A stretch of DNA of 64,000 nt from Streptomyces sp. SCL15-4 (GTDB lineage: Bacteria; Actinomycetota; Actinomycetes; Streptomycetales; Streptomycetaceae), in contig NZ_JAOBTQ010000001.1 of the NCBI RefSeq assembly GCF_033366695.1, positions 3,162,001 to 3,226,000 of the forward strand, given 5' to 3'. Each line of letters starts with the position of its first letter. Positions within the stretch are counted from its first letter, which is position 1. Both the position numbers and the translations under genes were made by a program. Shown here piece after piece: positions 27,138 through 35,604 of the stretch. The notes beneath the pieces were generated by a model. That model ran no database searches and was not told where the DNA came from. It was given only the letters and a program-made list of their open reading frames with translations.

Positions 27138-28181
27138 ATGAGCAGCACCACCCCCCTCCTGGACGTCTCCGGGCTCACCAAGCACTTCCCGATCAAGGGC
27201 GGCTTTCCCATCAAGCGGACCGTCGGCGCCGTCCAGGCCGTCGACGGGCTGGACTTCCAGGTCGCCGAGGGCGAGAGCCTCGGTCTGGTCGGCGAGTCCG
27301 GCTGCGGCAAGTCGACCACCGGCCGGCTGATCACCCGCCTGCTGGAGCCGACCGGCGGCAAGATCACCTACCGCGGCCAGGACATCACGCATGCCGGCCG
27401 CCGGGATCTTGCACCGATCCGCTCCGAGATCCAGATGATCTTCCAGGACCCCTACGCCTCGCTGAACCCGCGGCAGACGGTCGGCAAGATCATCTCCGGG
27501 CCGATGGAGATCAACGACATCAATCCCGAGGGCGGCCGGGAGAAGCGGGTCCGCGAACTGCTGGAGATCGTCGGCCTGAACCCCGAGCACTACAACCGGT
27601 TCCCGCACGAGTTCTCCGGCGGCCAGCGCCAGCGCATCGGCGTCGCCCGCGCCCTGGCCCTGGAACCCAAGCTGATCGTCGCCGACGAACCGGTCTCCGC
27701 GCTCGACGTCTCCATCCAGGCCCAGGTCGTCAACCTGCTCCAGAAGGTGCAGCGGGAACTCGGCATCGCGTTCGTGTTCATCGCGCACGACCTCGCCATC
27801 GTCCGGCACTTCTCCCAGCGCGTCGCCGTCATGTACCTCGGCAAGATCGTCGAGATCGCCGACCGCGACGACCTGTACGGCAACCCCCGCCACCCCTACA
27901 CCCGGGCCCTGCTGTCCGCCGTGCCCGAGGCGACGGTGGACGAGGAGCCGCGCGAGCGCATCCGGCTGACCGGTGATGTGCCGTCGCCGATCAACCCGCC
28001 CTCCGGCTGCCGCTTCCGCACCCGCTGCTGGAAGGCGACCGAGAAGTGCGCGACGGAGGCCCCGCCGCTGGTGCGGGCGGAGGGCAACAAGCCGGGCCAC
28101 CTGACCGCCTGCCACTACCCGGAGACCGCGGACACCGTGCCCGCTCCGCGCCTTGCCAAGGACCCCGAGGCGGCGGCCTGA
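27138..28181 (+). CDS. BldKE/OppF-like ATPase (cluster 2)
   Basis: A 347-residue ATPase with Walker [10 protein letters not shown], signature [21 protein letters not shown], Walker [13 protein letters not shown]-loop IAHDLAIVRHFSQRVAVMYLG and C-terminal [14 protein letters not shown]. Last gene of the operon, followed by a terminator hairpin at 28,269. Its central 390 bp (27459-27848) are identical to part of the F-type gene of cluster 3, while both ends have diverged. That points to gene conversion. Confidence 0.9.
   Translation: MSSTTPLLDVSGLTKHFPIKGGFPIKRTVGAVQAVDGLDFQVAEGESLGLVGESGCGKSTTGRLITRLLEPTGGKITYRGQDITHAGRRDLAPIRSEIQMIFQDPYASLNPRQTVGKIISGPMEINDINPEGGREKRVRELLEIVGLNPEHYNRFPHEFSGGQRQRIGVARALALEPKLIVADEPVSALDVSIQAQVVNLLQKVQRELGIAFVFIAHDLAIVRHFSQRVAVMYLGKIVEIADRDDLYGNPRHPYTRALLSAVPEATVDEEPRERIRLTGDVPSPINPPSGCRFRTRCWKATEKCATEAPPLVRAEGNKPGHLTACHYPETADTVPAPRLAKDPEAAA
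27459..27848 (+). repeat. 390-bp perfect inverted repeat, copy 1
   Basis: Reading base by base, this stretch is identical to the reverse complement of 30777-31166. It covers residues about 108-237 of the F-type ATPase, from SLNPRQTVGKI through the signature and Walker B to MYLGKI. First mismatches on the left are at 27458, 27456 and 27452; on the right at 27849. Confidence 0.95.
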
Positions 28182-28268
28182 CACACCCCTTTCCGTCAGC
28201 CGCCCCCTTGCGGAGCGGACTTTCACCGGCCCATTGACCCGAGCCCGCGAACGTCCGGTCCGGGGGAC

Positions 28269-28300
28269 GAGGGCCCGCGCCCGTCCAGGCGCGGGCCCTC
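28269..28300 (+). terminator. Terminator of importer cluster 2
   Basis: A 12-bp perfect stem (gagggcccgcgc / gcgcgggccctc), extendable by one pair, with a short loop and a following TC. It lies 90 bp after the last stop codon of the operon. Confidence 0.75.
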
Positions 28301-28416
28301 TCGCACGTCCCGCGCCTTCGGGTCCGGGTCACGCTCAACTCCCTTCTTCGTCAAGGGATTTCAACAACCACACGGTTCACGGCCCGCCGTCCTGTCCCGT
28401 GTGTCACACTGCCGCG

Positions 28417-29160
28417 GTGGTGGACCAAGCCTTTGCCGATCCCTCGCTCGCCGCGCTGTACGACAGCCTCAACCCGTGGGGCCCGGGTGACGACTTCTAC
28501 CTCGGGCTGGTGCGGGAGGCCGGCTCCGTGCTGGACATCGGGTGCGGCACCGGGCGGCTGCTGCGCCGGGCCCGGGCCGAGGGGCACCCGGGGCGGCTCG
28601 TGGGCCTCGATCCGGCCGCGGCCATGCTGGTCCGGGCGCGCCGGGCCCGCCGCGACGTCGAGTGGGTGCTCGGTGATGTGCGGGTGCGGCACTGGCGGGC
28701 GGAGTTCGACCTCGTCGTGATGACCGGGCACGCCTTCCAGGAACTGGTGACGGACGAGGAGATCCGGGTCTGCCTGCGCGCCGCCGCCGCGGCCCTGCGT
28801 GACGGCGGGCGGTTCGTGTTCGAGACCCGCAACCCCGGCGCCCGCGCCTGGGAGCGGTGGACCCCGGACCGCGTCCACGAGATCACCGCACCCGACGGCA
28901 CCCCGGTGCGGGTGTGGCACGAGGTGCGCGGCACCGGTCCGGAGCCGGGCCGGGTGCGCTTCACCGAGACCTACGCCGGCCCGCACTGGCCCGCGCCGCG
29001 GCCCGTGCACAGCGTGCTGCGCTTCCTGGACGCCGCGACACTGGAGGGTTTCCTCACCCAGGCCGGCCTGGCGGTGGTGGCGCAGTACGGCGACTGGGAC
29101 CGGGCGCCGCTCACCTCCACGGGCCCGGAGATCATCACGGTGGCCCGGCCGCTGCTGTGA
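28417..29160 (+). CDS. Class I SAM-dependent methyltransferase
   Basis: A 247-residue methyltransferase with motif I VLDIGCGTGRLL, motif II region LVGLDPAAAMLVRARR and a motif IV-like DLVVMTGHAFQEL. The substrate is unknown; the second half (ETYAGPHWPAPRPVHSVLRFLD) has features of small-molecule methyltransferases. Two adjacent in-frame GTG codons (28417 and 28420) are possible starts. It sits alone between the terminator of cluster 2 and the small ORF at 29,192, inside the spacer separating the two facing peptide importers. Confidence 0.85.
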   Translation: MVDQAFADPSLAALYDSLNPWGPGDDFYLGLVREAGSVLDIGCGTGRLLRRARAEGHPGRLVGLDPAAAMLVRARRARRDVEWVLGDVRVRHWRAEFDLVVMTGHAFQELVTDEEIRVCLRAAAAALRDGGRFVFETRNPGARAWERWTPDRVHEITAPDGTPVRVWHEVRGTGPEPGRVRFTETYAGPHWPAPRPVHSVLRFLDAATLEGFLTQAGLAVVAQYGDWDRAPLTSTGPEIITVARPLL

Positions 29161-29191
29161 ATGCGCCGCGCGACGCGCGGGCAGAACCACC

Positions 29192-29329
29192 TCAGTCGCT
29201 GTCGACATCGAACAGCCCGAGTACCCACGCGCCGACGGCCCGGGCAATGCCCCCGCAGACGCCGCTGACGACCGCGGGCCACCACGGACGGGGCCGGCGC
29301 GGGGTGGGAGGAGAGGTCGGGACGGTCAT
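29192..29329 (-). CDS. 45-residue small protein, probably membrane-associated
   Basis: A short ORF with ATG at 29329 and AAGGAGC seven bases upstream, a good Streptomyces ribosome-binding site. The N-terminus is basic and Pro-rich (PTPRRPRP), the middle WWPAVVSGVCGGIARAVGAW is amphipathic to hydrophobic, and it ends acidic (FDVDSD). Codons are G/C-ending. It is divergent from the helix-turn-helix gene at 29,474 (144 bp between starts), so both may share a control region. Convergent with the methyltransferase, 31 bp from its stop. No family recognised. Confidence 0.55.
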   Translation of the reverse strand: MTVPTSPPTPRRPRPWWPAVVSGVCGGIARAVGAWVLGLFDVDSD

Positions 29330-29473
29330 CGGAAAGCTCCTTCCTACGGGCGGCGCACGCCGCTCGGCAGGTCGCTTCCACAGTCGCCGTCCGCCGGGGA
29401 GTCACGTCAAATCCGTAACCGTTACTTTTTCGTGGGAACCCCCATGACCTGGGGGAATGCGGAGGGGGGACAG

Positions 29474-30352
29474 ATGGGAGAGGACCTGGAGCCACAGGAC
29501 CTGCCCGAAGTGCGGGCGCTGGCCGAAAGGCTGGACGCCCTGAAGGAGGAAGCCGGGCTGACCCAGGGGAGGATGGTCGGCCGCTTCCGCAGCAACAAGG
29601 CCACCGTGTCCCGCAGCATGCGCGGCATCCAGCACCCGTCCTGGAACGACTTCGTGCGCAAGCTGATCGAGGCGGTCGAGGACCGGCGGGGGCACCCGAT
29701 GCCCGCAGCGGAACTGCGCGCGCTGCGCCTGCTGCACGAGCGGGCCCTCGTCGCCCGGGACTGCCACAGCAAGGGGATCGTCCTGCTGCGGGAGGAACTG
29801 ACCGGCCTGCGCTCCCGGCTGCGTACGAGCCGCGCCGACAACAGGCGGCTGACCGCGCTGGGCACGGCCACGGTCTTCGCGGCCACGGTGGGCTTCGTCT
29901 TCACGTCCGTGGACGACCTGGCGAAGGGCGCGACCAGCGTGCGCGGCGACGCGCCCCGGGTGACCACGGAGTGCGTCGCGCTCCCCGCCGGCACCCAGCC
30001 CCCGGCCACCTGCGCGAAGACCCAGTGGCGGTGGTCCCTGCCGGCACCGGACAAGGGCGTCGGAGCCACGTTCGACCTGCGCACCGGCCACGACACCGGT
30101 GAACTCGGCGGTGTCCTGCGGCTGAAGGCGGGTTGCGGGGCCGCCGTCCGGTGGTCCGTCACGGTGCGGGTCGCGGGCGCCGGCCCGACCGGGCTGGCCG
30201 CCGGCACGCTCGACCGGGACACCCCGGTGACGCTCTACGCACCGCTGCACCGTGACGCCCGGACGATGACCTTCACCGCCCGGCGGACCGACGGCGGACA
30301 CTGCGCCGCGACCGTGGTCTGGGACCGGCCCCGGCCGGCCATCACCTACTGA
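29474..30352 (+). CDS. Membrane-anchored XRE-like helix-turn-helix protein
   Basis: A 292-residue protein in three parts. Residues about 12-70 form an XRE-like helix-turn-helix (KEEAGLTQGRMVGRFRSNKATVSRSMRG). A basic helical linker reaches a single membrane segment at about 126-146 (LTALGTATVFAATVGFVFTSV). Residues 150-292 lie outside and contain three or four Cys (TECVALP, PATCAKTQ, GGHCAATV), with beta-rich character. This is the layout of a one-component transmembrane sensor or a protein tying DNA or a regulator to the membrane. GGAGGGGGG precedes the ATG at 29474. The external domain was not recognised. Confidence 0.75.
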   Translation: MGEDLEPQDLPEVRALAERLDALKEEAGLTQGRMVGRFRSNKATVSRSMRGIQHPSWNDFVRKLIEAVEDRRGHPMPAAELRALRLLHERALVARDCHSKGIVLLREELTGLRSRLRTSRADNRRLTALGTATVFAATVGFVFTSVDDLAKGATSVRGDAPRVTTECVALPAGTQPPATCAKTQWRWSLPAPDKGVGATFDLRTGHDTGELGGVLRLKAGCGAAVRWSVTVRVAGAGPTGLAAGTLDRDTPVTLYAPLHRDARTMTFTARRTDGGHCAATVVWDRPRPAITY

Positions 30353-30370
30353 GAAGGAGGCGACGGCCCG

Positions 30371-30406
30371 CCGCCGCCCCGGCCGGGACCCGGACCGGGG
30401 CGGCGG
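30371..30406. terminator. Bidirectional hairpin terminator
   Basis: A perfect 12-bp stem (ccgccgccccgg / ccggggcggcgg) lies between the convergent helix-turn-helix gene and the end of importer cluster 3. Confidence 0.75.
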
Positions 30407-30410
30407 TCTC

Positions 30411-31532
30411 CTAGTCGGTCCGCTGCTCCTCCAGCGCCGTCAGGGCCGGGTCCAGCACGATGTCCTCGTCCCGGGCCTCGATGGTCGGGTCCTCCGGGAA
30501 GTGGCAGGCGGTCAGATGACCCTCCCGGTTGCCCAGGAGCCGGACCAGCGGGGGCTCCTCGGCCGCGCACTTGTCCTGTGCCTTCCAGCAGCGGGTGCGG
30601 AAGCGGCAGCCGGACGGCGGGGAGATGGGGGACGGTACGTCGCCGGCGAGCCGGATGCGCTCGCGCCGGGGCGCCTCCTCCTGCGTCGGCGTCACCTCGG
30701 GGACGGCGGAGAGCAGGGCGTGGGTGTAGGGGTGGCGCGGCCGGGCGTAGATGGAGTCGCGGTCCCCCACCTCGATGATCTTGCCGAGGTACATGACGGC
30801 GACGCGCTGGGAGAAGTGCCGGACGATGGCGAGGTCGTGCGCGATGAACACGAACGCGATGCCGAGTTCCCGCTGCACCTTCTGGAGCAGGTTGACGACC
30901 TGGGCCTGGATGGAGACGTCGAGCGCGGAGACCGGTTCGTCGGCGACGATCAGCTTGGGTTCCAGGGCCAGGGCGCGGGCGACGCCGATGCGCTGGCGCT
31001 GGCCGCCGGAGAACTCGTGCGGGAACCGGTTGTAGTGCTCGGGGTTCAGGCCGACGATCTCCAGCAGTTCGCGGACCCGCTTCTCCCGGCCGCCCTCGGG
31101 ATTGATGTCGTTGATCTCCATCGGCCCGGAGATGATCTTGCCGACCGTCTGCCGCGGGTTCAGCGACGAGTACGGGTCCTGGAAGATCATCTGGATTTCG
31201 GAACGGATGGGGGCGAGCTGTCTGCGCGTGGCGTGGCTGATGTCCCGGCCGCGGTAGGTGATCTTTCCGGCGGTGGGCTCCAGCAGGCGGGTGATCAGCC
31301 GGCCGGTGGTCGACTTGCCGCAGCCGGACTCGCCGACCAGGCCGAAGCTCTCGCCCGCGCGCACGGTCAGGTCCAGTCCGTCGACGGCCTGGACGGCGCC
31401 GACGGTCCGTTTGACGGGGAAGCCGCCCTTGACCGGGAAGTGCTTGACCAGCCCCGAGACTTCGAGCAGGCGCTCCGGCGCCGCGTCGGCACCGGCCTCG
31501 CGGGCGGCGGGGAGGACCGGGTCCTCTGTCAT
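30411..31532 (-). CDS. BldKE/OppF-like ATPase (cluster 3)
   Basis: A 373-residue ATPase, last gene of the minus-strand operon C-A-B-D-F. It has the same Walker A, signature, Walker B and H-loop sequences as the protein at 27,138, then a 25-residue acidic tail (IEARDEDIVLDPALTALEEQRTD) absent from it. The ATG at 31532 has AGGAGG upstream and follows the D-type gene after 13 bp. Its centre shares 390 identical base pairs with the cluster 2 gene. Confidence 0.9.
   Translation of the reverse strand: MTEDPVLPAAREAGADAAPERLLEVSGLVKHFPVKGGFPVKRTVGAVQAVDGLDLTVRAGESFGLVGESGCGKSTTGRLITRLLEPTAGKITYRGRDISHATRRQLAPIRSEIQMIFQDPYSSLNPRQTVGKIISGPMEINDINPEGGREKRVRELLEIVGLNPEHYNRFPHEFSGGQRQRIGVARALALEPKLIVADEPVSALDVSIQAQVVNLLQKVQRELGIAFVFIAHDLAIVRHFSQRVAVMYLGKIIEVGDRDSIYARPRHPYTHALLSAVPEVTPTQEEAPRRERIRLAGDVPSPISPPSGCRFRTRCWKAQDKCAAEEPPLVRLLGNREGHLTACHFPEDPTIEARDEDIVLDPALTALEEQRTD
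30777..31166 (-). repeat. 390-bp perfect inverted repeat, copy 2
   Basis: The reverse complement of 27459-27848 with no mismatch, including all third codon positions. The two copies are about 2.9 kb apart and in opposite orientation, so recombination between them could invert the intervening methyltransferase and helix-turn-helix genes. Confidence 0.95.
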
Positions 31533-31545
31533 GACGGTTGTCCTC

Positions 31546-32607
31546 CTAGCCCAGACGGGGCCTGATCTCTTCGGTGAAGATGGTGCGCTTCTGCTCGGCG
31601 CTCAGATGGCAGGCCGAGGAGCGGCCCGCTGCCAGCACGGGACGCTCGGTGACGCAGCGGTCGCCCGCGACCCGGTCCCGGAACGTGCACCGGGGGTGGA
31701 AGCGGCAGCCGGACGGCGGGGTGAGCAGGCTCGGCGGTGTCCCGGGGATCGGCACCAGCGGGGCGGCGAGGTCGGCGTCCAGCCGGGGCATGGAGTTCAG
31801 CAGGCCCCAGGTGTACGGGTGCCGGGGCGAGCGGAGCACCTCGTCGACCGTGCCGCGCTCCACCGCCCGGCCCGCGTACATGACCATGATGTCGTCGGCC
31901 ATGTCGGCGATGACCCCGAGGTCGTGGGTGATGAAGACGATCGCGGTGCCGAACTCCCGCTGGAGGTCCTTGAGCAGGTCCAGGATCTGGGCCTGCACGG
32001 TCACGTCCAGCGCGGTGGTCGGCTCGTCGGCGATCAGCAGGTCCGGGTCGCACACCAGCGCCATGGCGATCATCGCGCGCTGGCGCATACCGCCGGAGAA
32101 CTGGTGCGGATAGTCCCGGGCGCGCTCCTCGGGGTGCGGGATGCCGACCTTGCCGAGCATCTCCACGGCGCGCTGCCAGGCGGCCTTCTTCGAGGCGCCG
32201 GTGTGCTTCCTGTACGGCTCGGCGATCTGCCGGCCGATGGTGTAGAAGGGCGACAGCGCGGTGAGCGGGTCCTGGAAGATCATCGCCACCCTGTTGCCGC
32301 GGAGCTTCTCCAGCTCCTTCTCGGTGGCGGTGATCAGCTCCTTGCCGTCGAGGACGATCTCCCCGTCGACCGTCGTGAACCGCGGATCGTGCAGCCCGAG
32401 GACGGTCAGGTTGGTGACCGACTTGCCCGAGCCCGACTCGCCCACGATGCCGAGGGTCCGGCCCCGGCCGACGTCGAAGGAGAGGCCGTCGACGGCCCTG
32501 ACCGGGCCGTCCTCGGTGGAGAACGTCACCTGGAGATCGCGCACCGAGAGGAATCCGCCCGGCCCGGTCGGGGCCGGCGCGCCCCCGGCCTTGGTCACTG
32601 TGGTCAC
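31546..32607 (-). CDS. BldKD/OppD-like ATPase (cluster 3)
   Basis: A 353-residue ATPase (Walker A GESGSGKS, signature [17 protein letters not shown], Walker [13 protein letters not shown], tail [18 protein letters not shown]). The GTG at 32607 is taken as start; a second GTG nine bases later is possible, and AGGAAG lies upstream. It begins 14 bp after the permease stop. The open frame continues upstream through the permease gene, but only as a shadow. Confidence 0.88.
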   Translation of the reverse strand: MTTVTKAGGAPAPTGPGGFLSVRDLQVTFSTEDGPVRAVDGLSFDVGRGRTLGIVGESGSGKSVTNLTVLGLHDPRFTTVDGEIVLDGKELITATEKELEKLRGNRVAMIFQDPLTALSPFYTIGRQIAEPYRKHTGASKKAAWQRAVEMLGKVGIPHPEERARDYPHQFSGGMRQRAMIAMALVCDPDLLIADEPTTALDVTVQAQILDLLKDLQREFGTAIVFITHDLGVIADMADDIMVMYAGRAVERGTVDEVLRSPRHPYTWGLLNSMPRLDADLAAPLVPIPGTPPSLLTPPSGCRFHPRCTFRDRVAGDRCVTERPVLAAGRSSACHLSAEQKRTIFTEEIRPRLG

Positions 32608-32621
32608 GATGGCTGGTCTTC

Positions 32622-33599
32622 CTAGGAGAGCCGGATGCGCGGGTCGATCCACGCGTAGGTGATGTCGGTGAGGATGTTGATGATCAGGATGAAGAAGGCG
32701 CCGAACAGCATCACGCCCACCGTCAGCGGCAGGTCCTTGTTGACCGCGCCGTCCACGGCGAGCCGGCCTATGCCCTGCAGGGAGAAGGTCAGTTCGGTGA
32801 CGACGGCACCGCCCAGCATGGAGCTGACGTCGATGCCGAGGATGGTGACGATGGGGATGAGCGAGCCGCGCCAGGCGTAGCGCAGGAAGACGTACCTGCG
32901 GGACATGCCCTTGGCGCGGGCGGTGCGCACATGGTCCTCGGCGAGCTGCTCGATCATCGACGAGCGCGCCATACGGGTGTACTGCGCGGTGAAGATCGTG
33001 GCCAACACGCACACCGGGATCGACATCCCGACGAACCAGCCGACCGGGTCCCGGGTGAAGGGCACGTACTTGGGGTCCTCCATCCAGCCGGTGCTGTAGA
33101 CGAGGACGGTCAGCACGACCGGGCCGAGGAAGTAGATCTGGAAGGAGCTGAGCACCATGGACGCGCCGGTGGCGACCTTGTCCACCAGCGTGCCGCGCCG
33201 GTAGGCGGCGATCATGCCGGCGCCGATCCCGACCAGGAGGAAGACGACGGCACCGCCGGCGGTCAGGGTGAGGGTCAGCGGGAACCGGTCCATGATGGTG
33301 CTCCAGACCATGTCCCCGGAGTAGAACGACACGCCCAGGCAGGGCGCCGAGCAGTGACCGGCCGGGAAGTCGCGTCCCGTGACGATGCCGGACATGAAGT
33401 CCCAGAACTGCCGGGCCAGGGGCAGGTCGAGCCCCAGGGCCTCCCGGATGTCCGCCAGCCGCTGGGGCGAGCAGTCCTTGCCGCAGGCCAGGGAGGCGTA
33501 GTCGGAGGGTGCGGCCACGAAGAGGAAGAACGTCGCCGCCCCGATGAGCAGGAGCGTGACGAAGGCGCCGACCGTGCGCCGGAGGATGAACTGAACCAT
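32622..33599 (-). CDS. BldKC/OppB-like permease (cluster 3)
   Basis: A 325-residue permease opening MVQFILRRTVGAFVTLLLIGAAT with six helices. External Cys residues are in LACGKDC and GHCSAPCLGV, the same four-Cys pattern as in the cluster 2 paralogue. The EAA loop is AEDHVRTARAKGMSRRYVFLRYAWRG and the end is ILTDITYAWIDPRIRLS. It pairs with the subunit at 35,605. Confidence 0.9.
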   Translation of the reverse strand: MVQFILRRTVGAFVTLLLIGAATFFLFVAAPSDYASLACGKDCSPQRLADIREALGLDLPLARQFWDFMSGIVTGRDFPAGHCSAPCLGVSFYSGDMVWSTIMDRFPLTLTLTAGGAVVFLLVGIGAGMIAAYRRGTLVDKVATGASMVLSSFQIYFLGPVVLTVLVYSTGWMEDPKYVPFTRDPVGWFVGMSIPVCVLATIFTAQYTRMARSSMIEQLAEDHVRTARAKGMSRRYVFLRYAWRGSLIPIVTILGIDVSSMLGGAVVTELTFSLQGIGRLAVDGAVNKDLPLTVGVMLFGAFFILIINILTDITYAWIDPRIRLS

Positions 33600-33706
33600 G
33601 GCGGGCTGGCTGCTCTCTGCGGAGACGGTGGGAGACGGTGGACGGGCCGGGACGGCCGGGGACGCGGGACGCCGGCTTCACCGCGCGCCCCGTCCCCGGC
33701 CGTCGG

Positions 33707-35500
33707 TCACGACTTCAGGTACAGCCGGGTGATGTCGATGAGGCTGGACACCGTGCCGTAGCGGGCGCCGCCCACGTTCGAGCCGGAGAGCTGGAACTGC
33801 TTCGTGTACCACAGCGGGGCCGCCGGGATGATGTTCTCCAGCAGGTAGTGGTGGGCTTCCTTCCAGGTCTTGGCGGCCTCGGCCGGCTCCTGGGTCAGCG
33901 CCTTCTTGATCAGGGCGTCGACCTTCGGGTCCTTGACGTGCGAGTAGTTCGCGGAGCCGTCGAAGACCTGCGAGCCGTCGTAGATCGGGGTGACGACCGT
34001 GCCCGGGGACGGCCAGTCCTGGCCCCAGCCGGAGATGTACATGTCGTAGGGATTGTCGAGCTTGCCGATCTGCTCGTAGTAGCTGGCCGCGTCGATCTCC
34101 TTGGCGACGACATCGAAGCCGACCTTGCTCAGCGCGTCCTCGATGGCGACCTTGCGCCGCTGGCCCTGCTCGCTGTTGGCGTAGGCGAAGACGAGCTTCT
34201 TCGCGGCGGCCGGGACGTCCTTGAGGATCTCCTTGGCCTTGGCGAGGTTGCCCTGCGGCGTCTTCAGACGGCCGTAGGGGTCGTAGGCCGGTTCATAGCC
34301 GGGCAGCGTCGGCGCGAAGAGGTTCGGCGCGACGTCACCGCCGTAGGCTCCGCCCTCGCCGGCGATGAGGGACTTGGAGTTGACCGCGTAGGCGGCGGCC
34401 TCGCGCACCTTCTTGTCCTTGACCCGGTCGAGGTTGAAGGTCAGCGACATGACGTACGGCTGGTAGCCCTTGACCGTGCGCTTGCTGGCGTCCGGGTTCT
34501 TGATGACGTCCTGGATCTGCGTGGCGTCGACACCGCCGGTGAGCTGGATGGCGTTCTTGTTGTCGCCCTCGTCGGCGATCAGCCGCTTGGTCTGGGTGGA
34601 CTCGGTGACGCCGAACTGGAAGGTGAAGCCGTCGGCGTACTGGTGGCGCACGGAGTCGGTCTTCGGGTCCCAGCCGGTGTTCCGCACCAGCTTCAGGGTC
34701 TTGCCGGCCTTGTTCTCGGCGATCTTGTACGGTCCGGTGGCGACCGGCTTCTTCTCGTACCGCTCCTTGGTGTCGCCCTTCGCGGGGACGACGGCGTAGC
34801 CGGCCATGGCGAGCGTCTGCGGCAGGTCCGGACGCGGCTGGTCGAAGTGGAAGACCACCGTCTTTGCGTCCGGGGTGTCCAGCACCGAGGCCGGCAGGTG
34901 TGTGCCGTCGTAGCCGCCGCCGGGCAGGGCCTTGCGGTAGTCGGTGCCGCTGAGCCAGGTCTGCAGATAGGTCGGGCCGTCGAAGATGAACTTCGCGTAC
35001 TGGCGCTCGACGGTGTGCCGGACGTCGGACGAGGTGAGGGCGTTGCCGTTCTCGTCCTTGATGCCGTCCTTCAGCGTGAACGTCCAGGTCCTGCCGCCGT
35101 CGGAGGGCTTGCCGGAGTCGGTGGCGAGGTCGCCGACGACCGAGACGTCGCCCTTGTCGTCCTCCTGGAACTGGGTCAGGCGGCGGAAGAGCAGGTTGGC
35201 GACCTGACCGGAGTCGGAGACGTAGATCTGGCCGGGGTCCAGATGGGACAGGCCCGATTCCTGGTAGACGGTGATCGTGCCGCCCGGCTTGGCGCCGGGC
35301 AGGTCCTTGGCGGGGCCGGTCGATCCGGCGGCGTCGACGTACGTCACCGCCTTGGACTGGACCGCCGCCTCCTTCTGGTCCTTGCCGGAGTCCTTGCCGG
35401 ACTTGCCGCCCTCGTTCTTCGAGCAGGCCGTGAGAGCGAGCGAGCCGGCCGCGAGGGCGATCACGACGGCACGCGCTGCGCGGGCACGCTGAGACATCAT
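33707..35500 (-). CDS. BldKB-like peptide-binding lipoprotein (cluster 3)
   Basis: A 597-residue SBP_bac_5 lipoprotein with a Sec-type signal ending LAAGSLALTAC (lipobox LTAC) and a Lys/Gly/Asp-rich tether. It shares GAKPGGTI, SHLDPGQIY, VATGPYKI and WGQDWPSP-type segments with the cluster 2 protein. It lies in the position I recall for BldKB of S. coelicolor, the binding protein needed for aerial growth, with typA just beyond the operon. Two adjacent ATG codons (35500, 35497) are possible starts, with AGGTGG upstream. About 105-bp gaps on both sides separate it from the permease genes. Confidence 0.9.
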   Translation of the reverse strand: MMSQRARAARAVVIALAAGSLALTACSKNEGGKSGKDSGKDQKEAAVQSKAVTYVDAAGSTGPAKDLPGAKPGGTITVYQESGLSHLDPGQIYVSDSGQVANLLFRRLTQFQEDDKGDVSVVGDLATDSGKPSDGGRTWTFTLKDGIKDENGNALTSSDVRHTVERQYAKFIFDGPTYLQTWLSGTDYRKALPGGGYDGTHLPASVLDTPDAKTVVFHFDQPRPDLPQTLAMAGYAVVPAKGDTKERYEKKPVATGPYKIAENKAGKTLKLVRNTGWDPKTDSVRHQYADGFTFQFGVTESTQTKRLIADEGDNKNAIQLTGGVDATQIQDVIKNPDASKRTVKGYQPYVMSLTFNLDRVKDKKVREAAAYAVNSKSLIAGEGGAYGGDVAPNLFAPTLPGYEPAYDPYGRLKTPQGNLAKAKEILKDVPAAAKKLVFAYANSEQGQRRKVAIEDALSKVGFDVVAKEIDAASYYEQIGKLDNPYDMYISGWGQDWPSPGTVVTPIYDGSQVFDGSANYSHVKDPKVDALIKKALTQEPAEAAKTWKEAHHYLLENIIPAAPLWYTKQFQLSGSNVGGARYGTVSSLIDITRLYLKS

Positions 35501-35604
35501 GTGGGCTGTCCACCTACCTGTCGGGTCTGTTATCCGTGAGATCTGCCGGGCGCCGGCCGCGCGGGCCGGCGGGGGCGGCAGCCACCCCCCACCCAACGGA
35601 CGTG

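Noticed and set aside
29444..29473. An earlier ATG for the membrane helix-turn-helix gene at 29444.
   Set aside because: It lacks a ribosome-binding site, whereas the ATG at 29474 follows GGAGGGGGG.
33638..35539. Long plus-strand frame opposite the cluster 3 binding protein.
   Set aside because: No start signal or domain; the minus strand has a lipoprotein signal and known fold motifs.
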